Positions 16,185 to 24,001 of a stretch of 64,000 nt of DNA are shown piece after piece. The notes under the pieces were generated by a model. The model saw only the letters and a list, made by a program, of their open reading frames with translations. It was not told the origin of the DNA and ran no database searches. The translations under genes and the position numbers were made by a program. Within the stretch, counting starts at the first letter, position 1, and every line of letters starts with the position of its first letter. This DNA comes from Microbacterium dextranolyticum (GTDB taxonomy: Bacteria; Actinomycetota; Actinomycetes; Actinomycetales; Microbacteriaceae). The stretch is from positions 1,922,001 through 1,986,000 of the forward strand of contig NZ_JAFBBR010000001.1 in the NCBI RefSeq assembly GCF_016907295.1, read 5' to 3'.

Positions 16185-17245
16185 CCGGTCTGGACTTCTC
16201 CCCGCCCCTCGATGCGGGCTACCGACGCCGCGTGCTGCGGGTCGGTCGCTGGTCGGGCATCCTGCGCGTGCGCTCGGCGATCACCGGCATCCTGCTCATC
16301 GCCCTCATCGCCGCGGTCGGTGTCGTCTCTCTGGGGCTCGGCACCTATCCTCTCGATCCGCCTGCCGTGGTACGCGTGCTGCTCGGCGGCGGCGAGCCGC
16401 TGGATCGAACGGTCGTCTTCGATTGGCGTATGGCGCGCACCCTCGCAGCGATCCTGCTCGGCGGCCTGCTCGCCGTGTCGGGAGCGCTGTTCCAGAGCGT
16501 GACCCGAAATCCGCTCGCGAGTCCCGACATCCTCGGGCTGTCGCACGGAGCCTTCACCGGGATGCTGCTGAGCATCGTGCTCTTCTCGGCGTCGTGGCCG
16601 CTCATGACGGTGGGCGCCGTGGCCGGCGGCCTGCTGACCGCGCTGCTCATCTGGAGCCTCGCCTATCGCGGCGGACTGCAGGGCTTCCGCCTCATCGTGA
16701 TCGGTATCGGCATCTCGGCGATCCTCGCCTCGGCGAACACGTGGATGCTGCTGAAGGTCGAGCTCGAGACCGCGATGTTCGCCTCCGCCTGGGGCGCCGG
16801 AACACTGAACGGTGTGACCGCGCCGCCCCTCATCGGCGCGCTCGTCTGCGCCACCCCTCTGATCCTGCTGCTGATTCTCGTCGCACCTCGTCTCCGCCAA
16901 CTCGACCTCGGCGACGACGTCGCCACGGCGACCGGTGCACGGCCGAACACCGTCCGCGCGCTGGCCCTCCTCGCCGGTGTCGGGCTCGTATCCATCGCGA
17001 CCGCGGTGATCGGCCCCGTCGCCTTCGTCGCTCTCGCCGCTCCGCAGATCGCTCGCCGCGTCGCCGGCACACCGTCGCTCTCGCTCACGCTGTCGGGCCT
17101 GGTCGGTGCGTTCGTGCTGCTGGCATCCGACGTCGTCGCACAGCACGTCCTGCCCGTCGCCCTCCCCGTCGGTGTGGTCACCGTGTCGGTCGGCGGACTG
17201 TACCTCGTCATCACCCTCGTCTTGGAGATCCGTCGCCGTGCGTGA
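16181..17245 (+). CDS. FecCD-family siderophore permease (second subunit)
   Basis: A 354-residue integral membrane permease. In FecCD systems two such subunits form the channel for ferric siderophore driven by the FecE-type ATPase. The permease hallmarks are present: LPRTL-like WRMARTLAAILLGGLLAVSG, TRNPLASPDILGLSHGAF, and GPVAFVALAAPQIARRVAG, with about ten helices after a soluble N-terminus of 35 residues. The ATG at 16181 overlaps the stop of the first permease. It lies in the same reading frame as the shifted start at 15134 of the broken first permease. If that subunit is truly defective, this one might not suffice alone. Confidence 0.93.
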   Translation: MTGLDFSPPLDAGYRRRVLRVGRWSGILRVRSAITGILLIALIAAVGVVSLGLGTYPLDPPAVVRVLLGGGEPLDRTVVFDWRMARTLAAILLGGLLAVSGALFQSVTRNPLASPDILGLSHGAFTGMLLSIVLFSASWPLMTVGAVAGGLLTALLIWSLAYRGGLQGFRLIVIGIGISAILASANTWMLLKVELETAMFASAWGAGTLNGVTAPPLIGALVCATPLILLLILVAPRLRQLDLGDDVATATGARPNTVRALALLAGVGLVSIATAVIGPVAFVALAAPQIARRVAGTPSLSLTLSGLVGAFVLLASDVVAQHVLPVALPVGVVTVSVGGLYLVITLVLEIRRRA

Positions 17246-18119
17246 ACACCGCTCCCCCGTCCCGGACCCGTCGTCCGATCGTCATCGGCCCGAACCGGTC
17301 GATGCACGCCTGCACGCGCAGGACCTCACCCTCGGCTACGACCATCGCACGATCGTGGAGGGGCTCAGCACACGCATCCCGGACGGTTCGTTCACCGTGA
17401 TCATCGGGCCGAACGCGTGCGGCAAGTCGACCCTCCTGCGCGGACTGTCACGGTTGATCGCGCCAGAAGCCGGCCGTGTCGTCTTCGACGGCAAGGAGAT
17501 CACCCGCATCCCCGCCAAAGAGGTCGCGCGACGCCTCGGACTGCTGCCGCAGACGGCGCTCGCGCCCGACGGCATCACCGTCGCCGACCTCGTGGCGCGC
17601 GGGCGCTATCCGCATCAGGGACTGCTGCGCCAGTGGTCGACCGCCGACGAGCACGCGGTCCGCGACGCGCTCGCTGCCACGGGCACAGCCGAACTCGCCC
17701 CCCGGCGCGTGGACGAGCTCTCCGGAGGCCAGCGACAGCGGGTGTGGGTCGCCATGGTGCTGGCCCAGAACACCGACCTGCTGCTCCTCGACGAGCCGAC
17801 CACGTTCCTCGACATCGCCCATCAGGTCGAACTCATGGAGCTGTTCGCCCAGCTCAACCGGGAGGGTCGCACGATCGTCGCCGTGCTGCACGACCTCAAC
17901 CATGCCGCGCGCTACGCCGATCACATCATCGCGATGCGCGACGGTCGGATCCTCGCGGAGGGCCCGCCGGCCGACGTGGTCACGAGCGAACTCGTGGAGC
18001 GGATCTACGACCTGCCCAACGTCGTCATCGCCGATCCGATCACCGGCGGGCCGCTCGTGGTCCCCCGCGCCGCGCCGCTCTCGCAGACCGCGCGCACCGC
18101 GACGGAGCGAATGCGATGA
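17238..18119 (+). CDS. Siderophore ABC transporter ATPase (FecE/FepC type)
   Basis: A 293-residue cytoplasmic ATPase. The motifs are Walker A GPNACGKST (57-65), a Q-loop in LGLLPQTAL, signature LSGGQRQRVW (about 150), Walker B LLLLDEPTTFLD (about 175) and the H-loop in VAVLHDLNHAARY. VADLVARGRYPHQG is typical of iron-siderophore ATPases. The first 25 residues are a disordered extension. The GTG at 17238 overlaps the permease stop by eight bases. Fifth position in the operon is the siderophore-interacting protein, which overlaps this stop by ATGA. Expected to be iron-repressed with the rest. Confidence 0.95.
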   Translation: MREHRSPVPDPSSDRHRPEPVDARLHAQDLTLGYDHRTIVEGLSTRIPDGSFTVIIGPNACGKSTLLRGLSRLIAPEAGRVVFDGKEITRIPAKEVARRLGLLPQTALAPDGITVADLVARGRYPHQGLLRQWSTADEHAVRDALAATGTAELAPRRVDELSGGQRQRVWVAMVLAQNTDLLLLDEPTTFLDIAHQVELMELFAQLNREGRTIVAVLHDLNHAARYADHIIAMRDGRILAEGPPADVVTSELVERIYDLPNVVIADPITGGPLVVPRAAPLSQTARTATERMR

Positions 18120-18967
18120 ATGCCGCTCCGTCACGGCCCTGGGAGTACAGCGCGTTCCGCGTGCGCGTCGATCGGACCGCCCGGCTGAGCCCCGGTTTCG
18201 TGCGCATCACCCTCGCCGGGGACGCGCTGCGGAATTTCGCTCCGTGGGGGCTCGATCAGCGCATCAAGCTGGTGCTGCCGATGCGCGACGGCACGACGCC
18301 CGAGTTCGGCCTTCAGACGGATCCGACGCCGCATCCGCGGGAGTGGTACGCACGGTGGAAGGCGCTCCCCGAGGATGAGCGGAACGTGCTGCGCACCTAC
18401 ACGCCGTCGGCGATCCGGTCGGATGCCGGGGAGATCGACGTGGACGTGTTCGTGCACGAGCCCGCGGGTCCCGCGTCGACGTGGGCGATGACGTGCGCGC
18501 CGGGCGACGAGCTGACGATCACCGGTCCCGATGCGCGCGCGGGCTGGACGGGCTACGGCATTCACTTCGTGCCCCCGCACGGGTGCGAACGCCTGCTGCT
18601 GATCGGCGACGAATCGGCGTTGCCCGCCGTGCGCAACATCGTGCGCGCGATGCCGACGACGGCTACGGACGCGCTGCTCGAGATCGCCGATCCCGACGAT
18701 GCGGTGCTCGCGGCATCCGTCGCGCCGGAGAGCCGGGCACGTATCCGGGTCGTCGAGCGCGACGGGATGCCGGGAGAGAGCCTCGAGAAGGCGGCACGCG
18801 CGTGGCTCAGAGCGCACGGCGGCATGCTCGCGGGCGCGTATGCATGGATCGCCGGCGAGGCATCCACGACGACGCGCATCCGCGGGCTGCTCACCGCCGC
18901 GGGCATGACGAAGGAACAGGTCGCGTTCCTCGGGTACTGGAAGAGCGGAGGCCCGCTCGTCGGCTGA
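18116..18967 (+). CDS. Siderophore-interacting protein, FAD-dependent ferric reductase
   Basis: A 283-residue flavoprotein of the ViuB/SIP family. These proteins reduce Fe(III) in the imported siderophore so that iron is released in the cytosol. The FAD-binding motif is RTYTPSAIR (about 90), and there are the family blocks FVHEPAGPASTWA and ITGPDARAG. The NAD(P)H-binding half has LLIGDESALPAVRNI and ends with AYAWIAGEASTTTRIRG and FLGYWKSGG. It overlaps the ATPase gene by four bases and closes the iron operon. No clear hairpin follows. Confidence 0.94.
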   Translation: MNAAPSRPWEYSAFRVRVDRTARLSPGFVRITLAGDALRNFAPWGLDQRIKLVLPMRDGTTPEFGLQTDPTPHPREWYARWKALPEDERNVLRTYTPSAIRSDAGEIDVDVFVHEPAGPASTWAMTCAPGDELTITGPDARAGWTGYGIHFVPPHGCERLLLIGDESALPAVRNIVRAMPTTATDALLEIADPDDAVLAASVAPESRARIRVVERDGMPGESLEKAARAWLRAHGGMLAGAYAWIAGEASTTTRIRGLLTAAGMTKEQVAFLGYWKSGGPLVG

Positions 18968-19048
18968 TACCGGGGCGGTGCCGGGCGCGCCCGTCGCAGG
19001 CCGACATCGCCCGCCGGTAACCTGGCCGGACCGACGAAAGGACCCTCG

Positions 19049-19405
19049 ATGAACCTCGCCGCCCTGCAGCGCTTCGCGGCGGTGGTCGATGCGGACCTGC
19101 ATCTGCCGCGCGCAGCCGACGCCCTCGGCATCCCGCTCGCGTCGCTGCACACCTCGATCGACAGGCTCGAAGCCGACGTCGGGCACCCGCTGATCGATCG
19201 TCGCGGTACGCCGTGGCGCCTCACGCAGGCAGGGATGCTGCTGCTCGAGGAGGCCCGCCGGCGCATCACCGAGGCGCCCGCGCCGGTCGCACCGGCGACG
19301 CCCCGAGCCGCCGCCGGCGGCAAGGCGAAGGCTTCGAAGGGCCGCGGCCGCGCGCCCATCGTGAAGGGCCAGCCCAAGCCCTACAAGAAGCGCCAGGGCC
19401 GATAG
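19049..19405 (+). CDS. HTH-only LysR-like DNA-binding protein with basic tail (118 aa)
   Basis: Residues 1-72 are a LysR-type winged helix: MNLAALQRFAAVVDADLHL, then the recognition region AADALGIPLASLHTSIDRLE, and RRGTPWRLTQAGMLLLEEA. A normal LysR regulator would continue with a 200-residue ligand domain. Here it is replaced by an Ala/Pro linker and a Lys/Arg tail (KAKASKGRGRAPIVKG, KPYKKRQGR) with AT-hook-like GRGR. It ends at a genuine stop, so this is not an obvious truncation of a neighbour. AAAGGA lies upstream of the ATG at 19049. It may act as a small nucleoid-associated or constitutive repressor protein; the target is unknown. Confidence 0.75.
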   Translation: MNLAALQRFAAVVDADLHLPRAADALGIPLASLHTSIDRLEADVGHPLIDRRGTPWRLTQAGMLLLEEARRRITEAPAPVAPATPRAAAGGKAKASKGRGRAPIVKGQPKPYKKRQGR

Positions 19406-19430
19406 CTCGCCTCCCTGGCGCTCGCCTGCC

Positions 19431-19660
19431 CGGTTTGGGGTCGTGTGGGGCCGCTCCGCGGCGCGGACACCGACCACACGAGGCCCCGAACCCACCCCAC
19501 ACGGCCCCAGGAGACCCCCGACCACCGGATCCGACCACACGGGACCCCAATCCACGGTGGCGCCCCGCGCGCCGGTTTCGGGTCGCGTGTGGTCGCTCCG
19601 CGGCACGGATGCCGACCACACGAGGCCCCGAACTCACCTCACCCGACCACACGGGGTCAC
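19431..19660 (+). repeat. Intergenic repeat patch built on CCACACG / CGTGTGG
   Basis: Two diverged copies of a unit of about 75 bases start at 19431 and 19573, 142 bases apart. Each runs CGGTTT-GGGTCG-TGTGG, then GCTCCGCGGC-CGGA, then CCGACCACACGAGGCCCCGAA, so each has GGGTCGTGTGG-like and CCACACGAGGCCCC arms that can fold on themselves. Further single CCACACG words lie near 19499, 19534 and 19648. I find no open frame with sensible coding in it. The gap 19406-19696 holds nothing else except the next gene's -10 box. Confidence 0.7.
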
Positions 19661-19684
19661 GCCCTGGGTGGCGGGGATCCGATC

Positions 19685-19690
19685 TACGCT
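19685..19690 (+). promoter_or_regulatory. -10 box TACGCT, leaderless layout, for the zinc-ribbon peptide
   Basis: TACGCT ends six bases before the GTG at 19697. Confidence 0.45.
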
Positions 19691-19696
19691 GGATCG

Positions 19697-19837
19697 GTGC
19701 GCATCCGGCCCGAGCAGTTGCCGCCGTGTCCGACGTGCGGTGACCCTCTCTCGTTCGAGATCCTCGACGATGAGAGGTTCCTGGTGGCCTGGTCATGCCT
19801 CGGGTGCGGACTCATCCGGACCACCGAACCGGTCTGA
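19697..19837 (+). CDS. Tiny zinc-ribbon protein (46 aa)
   Basis: MRIRPEQLPPCPTCGDPLSF carries a first CxxC (Cys11, Cys14), and WSCLGCGLIR carries a second near residue 36. The pairs are separated by a beta-hairpin-like stretch, the arrangement of a rubredoxin-like zinc ribbon. At 46 residues it is a bare zinc finger. The function is unknown; such peptides may bind RNA polymerase, RNA or protein partners. The GTG at 19697 is supported by a -10 box six bases upstream. The gene lies right after the repeat patch and converges on the next gene with a 14-base gap. Confidence 0.65.
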   Translation: MRIRPEQLPPCPTCGDPLSFEILDDERFLVAWSCLGCGLIRTTEPV

Positions 19838-19851
19838 GTCCGGCCGCTGCG

Positions 19852-20352
19852 TCAGTGGCCGCGGATGTCGAACTCTTCGAACAGCTCACCGGGCCCGTCG
19901 CCCCAAGCCCACACGATCCGCGTGCCCGATGGCAGCCCAGCGCCGATCGGGCCCCCGTGCATGTCGTCGAGGGCACCGGCATCCGAGACGGTGACGGACA
20001 GTCCGGTGGAATCGCTGGCGTCGTCGTAGTACGCCTGGAGGTCTGCGATGCTCAGCTCACTTCGGACGAAGATCGCTCCCAGATACTGCATGCCGTTGCC
20101 GTTCCCGGTCAGCTTGGCCGCCCGGGATGCGGAGCCCACCCGTTCGGTGCAGGCCGGCAGCGGCAGCGCGACCAGCTCGTTCTCGATGCGCCGAGCGGCG
20201 GCGTCGTTGACGAGAGTGATGGTGACGGGCAGCCCGACGACGACAGCGACGACGATGACGATCGCGCCGAGGCATCCGCCGCGGCGACCGCGCCCGCGCG
20301 AGGGGCCGGGCGCCGGTCCGGACGGCATCGCTGTGGCATCCATCGTGCTCAC
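19852..20352 (-). CDS. Membrane-anchored hypothetical protein (166 aa)
   Basis: A short basic N-terminus (PSRGRGRRGG) leads into one membrane segment, CLGAIVIVVAVVVGLPVTITLV, then an extracellular domain of about 115 residues. That domain contains LPACTERVGSASRAAKLTGN, MQYLGAIFVRSELSI and a C-terminal RIVWAWGDGPGELFEEFDIRGH. I recognise no family. The GTG at 20352 overlaps the stop of the ABC-F gene as GTGA, so it is translated from the same message. An ATG at 20343 is an alternative start. Co-expression with ABC-F may be incidental. Confidence 0.72.
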   Translation of the reverse strand: MSTMDATAMPSGPAPGPSRGRGRRGGCLGAIVIVVAVVVGLPVTITLVNDAAARRIENELVALPLPACTERVGSASRAAKLTGNGNGMQYLGAIFVRSELSIADLQAYYDDASDSTGLSVTVSDAGALDDMHGGPIGAGLPSGTRIVWAWGDGPGELFEEFDIRGH

Positions 20353-22007
20353 ACGCCGGCGTCGCGCACGACGCCCCGATCGACGCTCCACCGGCGATCG
20401 ACCCGCACCGCGTCGAGCATGCGACGGTCGTGGGTGACGAGCAGCAGAGTGCCGTCGAAGGAGTCCAGCGCCTGCTCGAGCTGCTCGATCGCGGGCAGGT
20501 CGAGGTGGTTCGTGGGCTCGTCGAGGACGAGCACGTTCACGCCGCGCGCCTGCAGCACCGCGAGTGCGGCGCGTGTGCGCTCACCCGGCGACAGTTCGCC
20601 CGCGGACCGGTCGACGTGATCGGCACCGAGCCCGAACTTGGCGAGGAGCGTGCGCACCTCTTCGGGGCTGAGCTCCGTGACGACGGCACCGAACGCATCG
20701 CGCAGCGGACGGTCCCCCGTCAGCAGCGAGCGGGCCTGGTCGACCTCGCCGATCCGCACGTTGGAGCCGAGGGCCGCGGTGCCCCCGTCGGGACGGATGC
20801 GTCCGAGGAGAGCAGCGAGCAGGGTCGACTTGCCGGCGCCGTTCGGGCCCGTGATGCCGATGCGCTCGCCCGCGTTGACCTGCAGCGACACCGGTCCGAG
20901 CGTGAACGAACCGCGCCGGTAGACAGCGCCGGAGAGCGTGGAGACGACCGTGCCCGAGCGGGGTGCGGCTCCGATCGTGAACGACAGCTGCCACTCCTTC
21001 CGCGGCTCCTCGACCTCGTCGAGGCGCGCGATGCGGCTCTCCATCTGGCGTACCTTCTGCGCCTGCTTCTCGCTCGATTCGGTCGCCGCACGACGGCGGA
21101 TCTTGTCGTTGTCGGGGGACTTCCGCATCGCGTTGCGCACGCCCTGGCTCGACCATTCGCGCTGAGTGCGCGCTCGCGCGACGAGGTCGGCCTTCTTGTC
21201 GGCGAACTCGTCGTAGCGCTCGCGGGCGTGACGACGCAGCGTCGCGCGCTCTTCGAGGTACGCATCGTATCCCCCGCCGTACAGGTGGTGCGTGTGCTGG
21301 GCGAGGTCGAGCTCGAGCACACGGGTGACCGACCGGGCGAGAAACTCGCGATCATGACTCACCAGCACGATGCCCGAGCGGTGCGAGCGCACGAACTCTT
21401 CCAGCCTTGCCAGTCCGTCGAGGTCGAGGTCGTTGGTGGGTTCGTCGAGGAGGGCGATGTCGAAGCGGCTCAGGAGCAGGGCGGCAAGGCCGACGCGGGC
21501 CGCCTGCCCTCCCGAGAGCGAGGTCATGAGGGCATCCGCTCCCACCTCGAGCCCGAGGTCGGCGGCGACGGTCGGGAGCCGGTCGTCGAGGTCTGCCGCG
21601 CCGCTCGCCAACCACCGATCGAGCGCGACCGAGTAGACGTCGGCGGGGTCGGTTCCGGGCTCCGCGAGGGACGAGTCGGCGAGGGCGGCGGATGCCTGAT
21701 CGAGGTCGCGCGTCGCATCCGCGCACCCCGTGCGGCGGGCGATGTAGGCGGCGACGCTCTCGCCGTCGCGACGCTCGTGCTCCTGCGGCAGAAAACCGAC
21801 GAACGCATCCGCCGGGGCGAGTGAGACTCGCCCCGCGAGTGGCCGATCGACGCCGGCGAGCAGACGCAGCAGAGTCGACTTGCCCGCACCGTTGGACCCG
21901 ACGACCCCGACCACGTCGCCCGGAGCAACGGTCAGGTCGACACCGTCGAAGAGCACGCGATGGCCATATCCGCCCGACAGGTCCTGGGCGACGAGAGTGG
22001 CGGTCAT
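20349..22007 (-). CDS. ABC-F family ATPase (ribosome-associated)
   Basis: A 552-residue protein with two ABC ATPase domains and no membrane helices, as in the ABC-F translation factors that act at the ribosomal exit site, some of which protect against antibiotics. Domain 1 has GSNGAGKSTLL, LSGGQAARVGLAALLLS and LLDEPTNDLD. Domain 2 has GPNGAGKSTLL, LSPGERTRAALAVL and VLDEPTNHLD. The charged linker between them, around RKSPDNDKIRRRAATESSEK, is the P-site tRNA-interaction motif region. Whether it is a housekeeping EttA-like or a resistance factor cannot be decided here. It starts at the ATG at 22007 after GGGGG. Confidence 0.9.
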   Translation of the reverse strand: MTATLVAQDLSGGYGHRVLFDGVDLTVAPGDVVGVVGSNGAGKSTLLRLLAGVDRPLAGRVSLAPADAFVGFLPQEHERRDGESVAAYIARRTGCADATRDLDQASAALADSSLAEPGTDPADVYSVALDRWLASGAADLDDRLPTVAADLGLEVGADALMTSLSGGQAARVGLAALLLSRFDIALLDEPTNDLDLDGLARLEEFVRSHRSGIVLVSHDREFLARSVTRVLELDLAQHTHHLYGGGYDAYLEERATLRRHARERYDEFADKKADLVARARTQREWSSQGVRNAMRKSPDNDKIRRRAATESSEKQAQKVRQMESRIARLDEVEEPRKEWQLSFTIGAAPRSGTVVSTLSGAVYRRGSFTLGPVSLQVNAGERIGITGPNGAGKSTLLAALLGRIRPDGGTAALGSNVRIGEVDQARSLLTGDRPLRDAFGAVVTELSPEEVRTLLAKFGLGADHVDRSAGELSPGERTRAALAVLQARGVNVLVLDEPTNHLDLPAIEQLEQALDSFDGTLLLVTHDRRMLDAVRVDRRWSVDRGVVRDAGV

Positions 22008-22057
22008 CCCCCTATCGTGTCATCTGAAGGCCGCAGGGACGCCCCGTGGCAGCAGGA

Positions 22058-22450
22058 TCAGACCGGATCGGCGACGAGCTCGACCTTGAACCCGGCGGAG
22101 TTCTCGAGCCAGCCCGCATAGTGATCGGGACCGCCGGCGTGCGGATAGCGATCGTGATACAGCGGGCGCCAGCCGTGACTGTCGGATGCCTCAATGATCG
22201 CGTCGACTCGTTCGCGGGACCCCGCCGAGAATGCCAGATGGTTCATCCCCGGCGCTCGACGGTCGTGGACCGCGCCGGAGAGATTCGGCGATGTCGTGAG
22301 CGTGAGGTAGGCCGAACCGGCAGACCACGATTCGCCCTCGGGCCATTCGGTCGCCGGCTGAAAGCCCGCTTCACTCAGCAGCCAGCCCCATTCGGTTCGT
22401 GCCTGGTGGAGGTCGGCAACCCAGACCTCCACGTGATGAAATCCCGCCAC
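22058..22450 (-). CDS. VOC (glyoxalase/bleomycin-resistance) family protein
   Basis: A 130-residue protein of the vicinal oxygen chelate fold, with two beta-alpha-beta-beta-beta units. The first has FHHVEVWVADLHQARTEWGW; the second has NHLAFSAGSRERVDAIIEAS and ends YAGWLENSAGFKVELVAD. Candidate metal ligands are the first-strand His and the terminal Glu. Substrate unknown: the family includes glyoxalases, dioxygenases and antibiotic-binding proteins. The GTG at 22450 follows a -10-like box by six bases. It stands between the ABC-F and PhnA-like genes, all on the minus strand but with separate promoters. Confidence 0.82.
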   Translation of the reverse strand: MAGFHHVEVWVADLHQARTEWGWLLSEAGFQPATEWPEGESWSAGSAYLTLTTSPNLSGAVHDRRAPGMNHLAFSAGSRERVDAIIEASDSHGWRPLYHDRYPHAGGPDHYAGWLENSAGFKVELVADPV

Positions 22451-22456
22451 GCCACC

Positions 22457-22462
22457 AGTCTG
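22457..22462 (-). promoter_or_regulatory. -10-like box CAGACT, leaderless layout, for the VOC protein
   Basis: On the minus strand CAGACT ends six bases before the GTG at 22450. It is a weaker match than the others of this layout. Confidence 0.35.
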
Positions 22463-22558
22463 ACGCCTCGGGGCTGCGCGCCTGACCGGATTCCGGACCT
22501 CAGTCGCTGCAGGAAGCGTTCCCGTATCGTCGCCTGAGCACCGGGGATCGGCGTGCTG

Positions 22559-22924
22559 TCAGGACAGAACCTTCTTGACGACGCTCGACTTCAGCTGCAT
22601 CTGCCCGAAACCGGGGACCTTCGCGTCGATGTCGTGGTCGTCCACCCCATCGGCGATCAGCCGGATGCCGCGGACTTTCGTCCCGACCTTGACGACGCCG
22701 CCGCCCGCACCCTTCACCTTGAGGTCCTTCACGATGGTCACGGTGTCGCCGTCAGCGAGGACGTTGCCGACGGCATCCTTCACCACAGGGTCGCCTGCCG
22801 GGTCTGCCTGGCCGTCCGCACCGGGCGCCCATTCGTGGCCGCACATGGGGCAGGTGAGCATCGCGCCGGACTCATACGTGTAGTCCTCGGCGCACGCGGG
22901 ACAGGCAGGCAGACCGTCAGACAT
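22559..22924 (-). CDS. PhnA-like zinc-ribbon protein
   Basis: A 121-residue protein with an N-terminal zinc ribbon, LPACPACAEDYTYE and LTCPMCGHEW (two CxxC pairs), and a C-terminal PhnA domain with KDAVGNVLADGDTVTIVKDL and VKVGTKVRGIRL. The domain is named after a gene near the E. coli phosphonate cluster but is not needed for phosphonate use; its role is unknown. The ATG at 22924 overlaps the ychF stop by eight bases, so it is co-translated with ychF. Confidence 0.88.
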   Translation of the reverse strand: MSDGLPACPACAEDYTYESGAMLTCPMCGHEWAPGADGQADPAGDPVVKDAVGNVLADGDTVTIVKDLKVKGAGGGVVKVGTKVRGIRLIADGVDDHDIDAKVPGFGQMQLKSSVVKKVLS

Positions 22925-23990
22925 TGAAGCGGAACTCCACGACATCGCCGTCCTGCATGACGTAGTCCTTGCCCTCGAGGCGGGCTTTGCCGGCAGCGCG
23001 CGCGGCGGCGACCGAGCCGGTCTCGACGAGGTCGTCGAACGAGATCACCTCGGCCTTGATGAAGCCCTTTTCGAAGTCGGTGTGGATGACGCCCGCCGCC
23101 TGCGGCGCCTTCCAGCCCTTGCCGATCGTCCAGGCTCGGGCCTCTTTGGGCCCTGCGGTGAGGTAGGTCTGCAGGCCGAGGGTGTCGAAGCCGATCCGGG
23201 CGAGCTGGTCAAGGCCCGACTCGTCCTGCCCGGTCGAGGCGAGCAGCTCAGCGGCATCCGCGGGGTCGAGGTCGATGAGCTCCGACTCGATCTTCGCATC
23301 GAGGAAGACGGCCTTCGCGGGGGCGACGAGGGCCCCGAGCTCGGCCTTGCGCGCATCGTCGGTGAGCACGCCCTCGTCGACGTTGAAGACGAACAGGAAG
23401 GGCTTGGCGGTCAGCAGCCCGAGCTCCCTGATGGGGTCGAGGTCGAGGCCGGACGCCGACAGCAGCTCGCCGCGCTGAAGGGCGTCGCGGGCGGCGACGG
23501 CGGCCTCGAGGACGGCGGGGTCGAGCTTCTTGCCCCGGACCTCCTTCTCGTAGCGCGTGATGGCCTTCTCGAGGGTCTCGAGGTCGGCCAGCTGCAGCTC
23601 GGCGTTGATGGTCTCCATGTCGGAGGCCGGGTCGACCTTGCCGTCCACGTGCACGACGTCGCCGTCGGCGAAACCGCGGACGACCTGCGCGATGGCGTCG
23701 GCCTCGCGGATGTTCGCGAGGAACTTGTTGCCGAGGCCCTCGCCCTCGCTCGCGCCGCGGACGATGCCGGCGATGTCGACGAACGAGACTGCGGCGGGCA
23801 GGATCCGCTCCGAGCCGAAGACCTCGGCGAGCTTCTCCAGCCGCGGGTCGGGCAGGTTCACGACACCGACGTTGGGCTCGATCGTCGCGAACGGGTAGTT
23901 CGCCGCGAGCACGTCGTTCTTGGTCAGCGCGTTGAAGAGCGTCGACTTGCCGACATTGGGGAGACCGACGATTCCGATGGTAAGAGCCAC
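22917..23990 (-). CDS. ychF: Redox-regulated ATPase YchF (OLA1 family)
   Basis: A 357-residue P-loop protein of the Obg-like group that binds ATP rather than GTP and associates with ribosomes, with a role in stress responses. G1 is [14 protein letters not shown] at the very N-terminus. G3 is [18 protein letters not shown], and the altered G4 appears in [12 protein letters not shown] coiled-coil insert covers about residues 120-190. The C-terminal TGS domain includes [20 protein letters not shown] and ends DVVEFRFNV. The GTG at 23990 places the P-loop at the usual distance from the start. The length is standard. Confidence 0.96.
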   Translation of the reverse strand: MALTIGIVGLPNVGKSTLFNALTKNDVLAANYPFATIEPNVGVVNLPDPRLEKLAEVFGSERILPAAVSFVDIAGIVRGASEGEGLGNKFLANIREADAIAQVVRGFADGDVVHVDGKVDPASDMETINAELQLADLETLEKAITRYEKEVRGKKLDPAVLEAAVAARDALQRGELLSASGLDLDPIRELGLLTAKPFLFVFNVDEGVLTDDARKAELGALVAPAKAVFLDAKIESELIDLDPADAAELLASTGQDESGLDQLARIGFDTLGLQTYLTAGPKEARAWTIGKGWKAPQAAGVIHTDFEKGFIKAEVISFDDLVETGSVAAARAAGKARLEGKDYVMQDGDVVEFRFNV

Positions 23991-24001
23991 GGGAGACCAG
24001 T

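Noticed and set aside
14651..17245. A very long open frame of 864 codons across the siderophore operon
   Set aside because: It is an out-of-frame shadow of the binding protein and first permease until 16181, where it becomes the genuine second permease. Only that last part is real.
19431..19660. CRISPR array reading of the CCACACG repeats
   Set aside because: There are only two long copies, spacing is irregular, copies are imperfect and no cas genes are present.
22559..22924. A phosphonate-degradation locus because of the PhnA-like gene
   Set aside because: No other phn genes are present, and PhnA-domain proteins are not required for phosphonate use.
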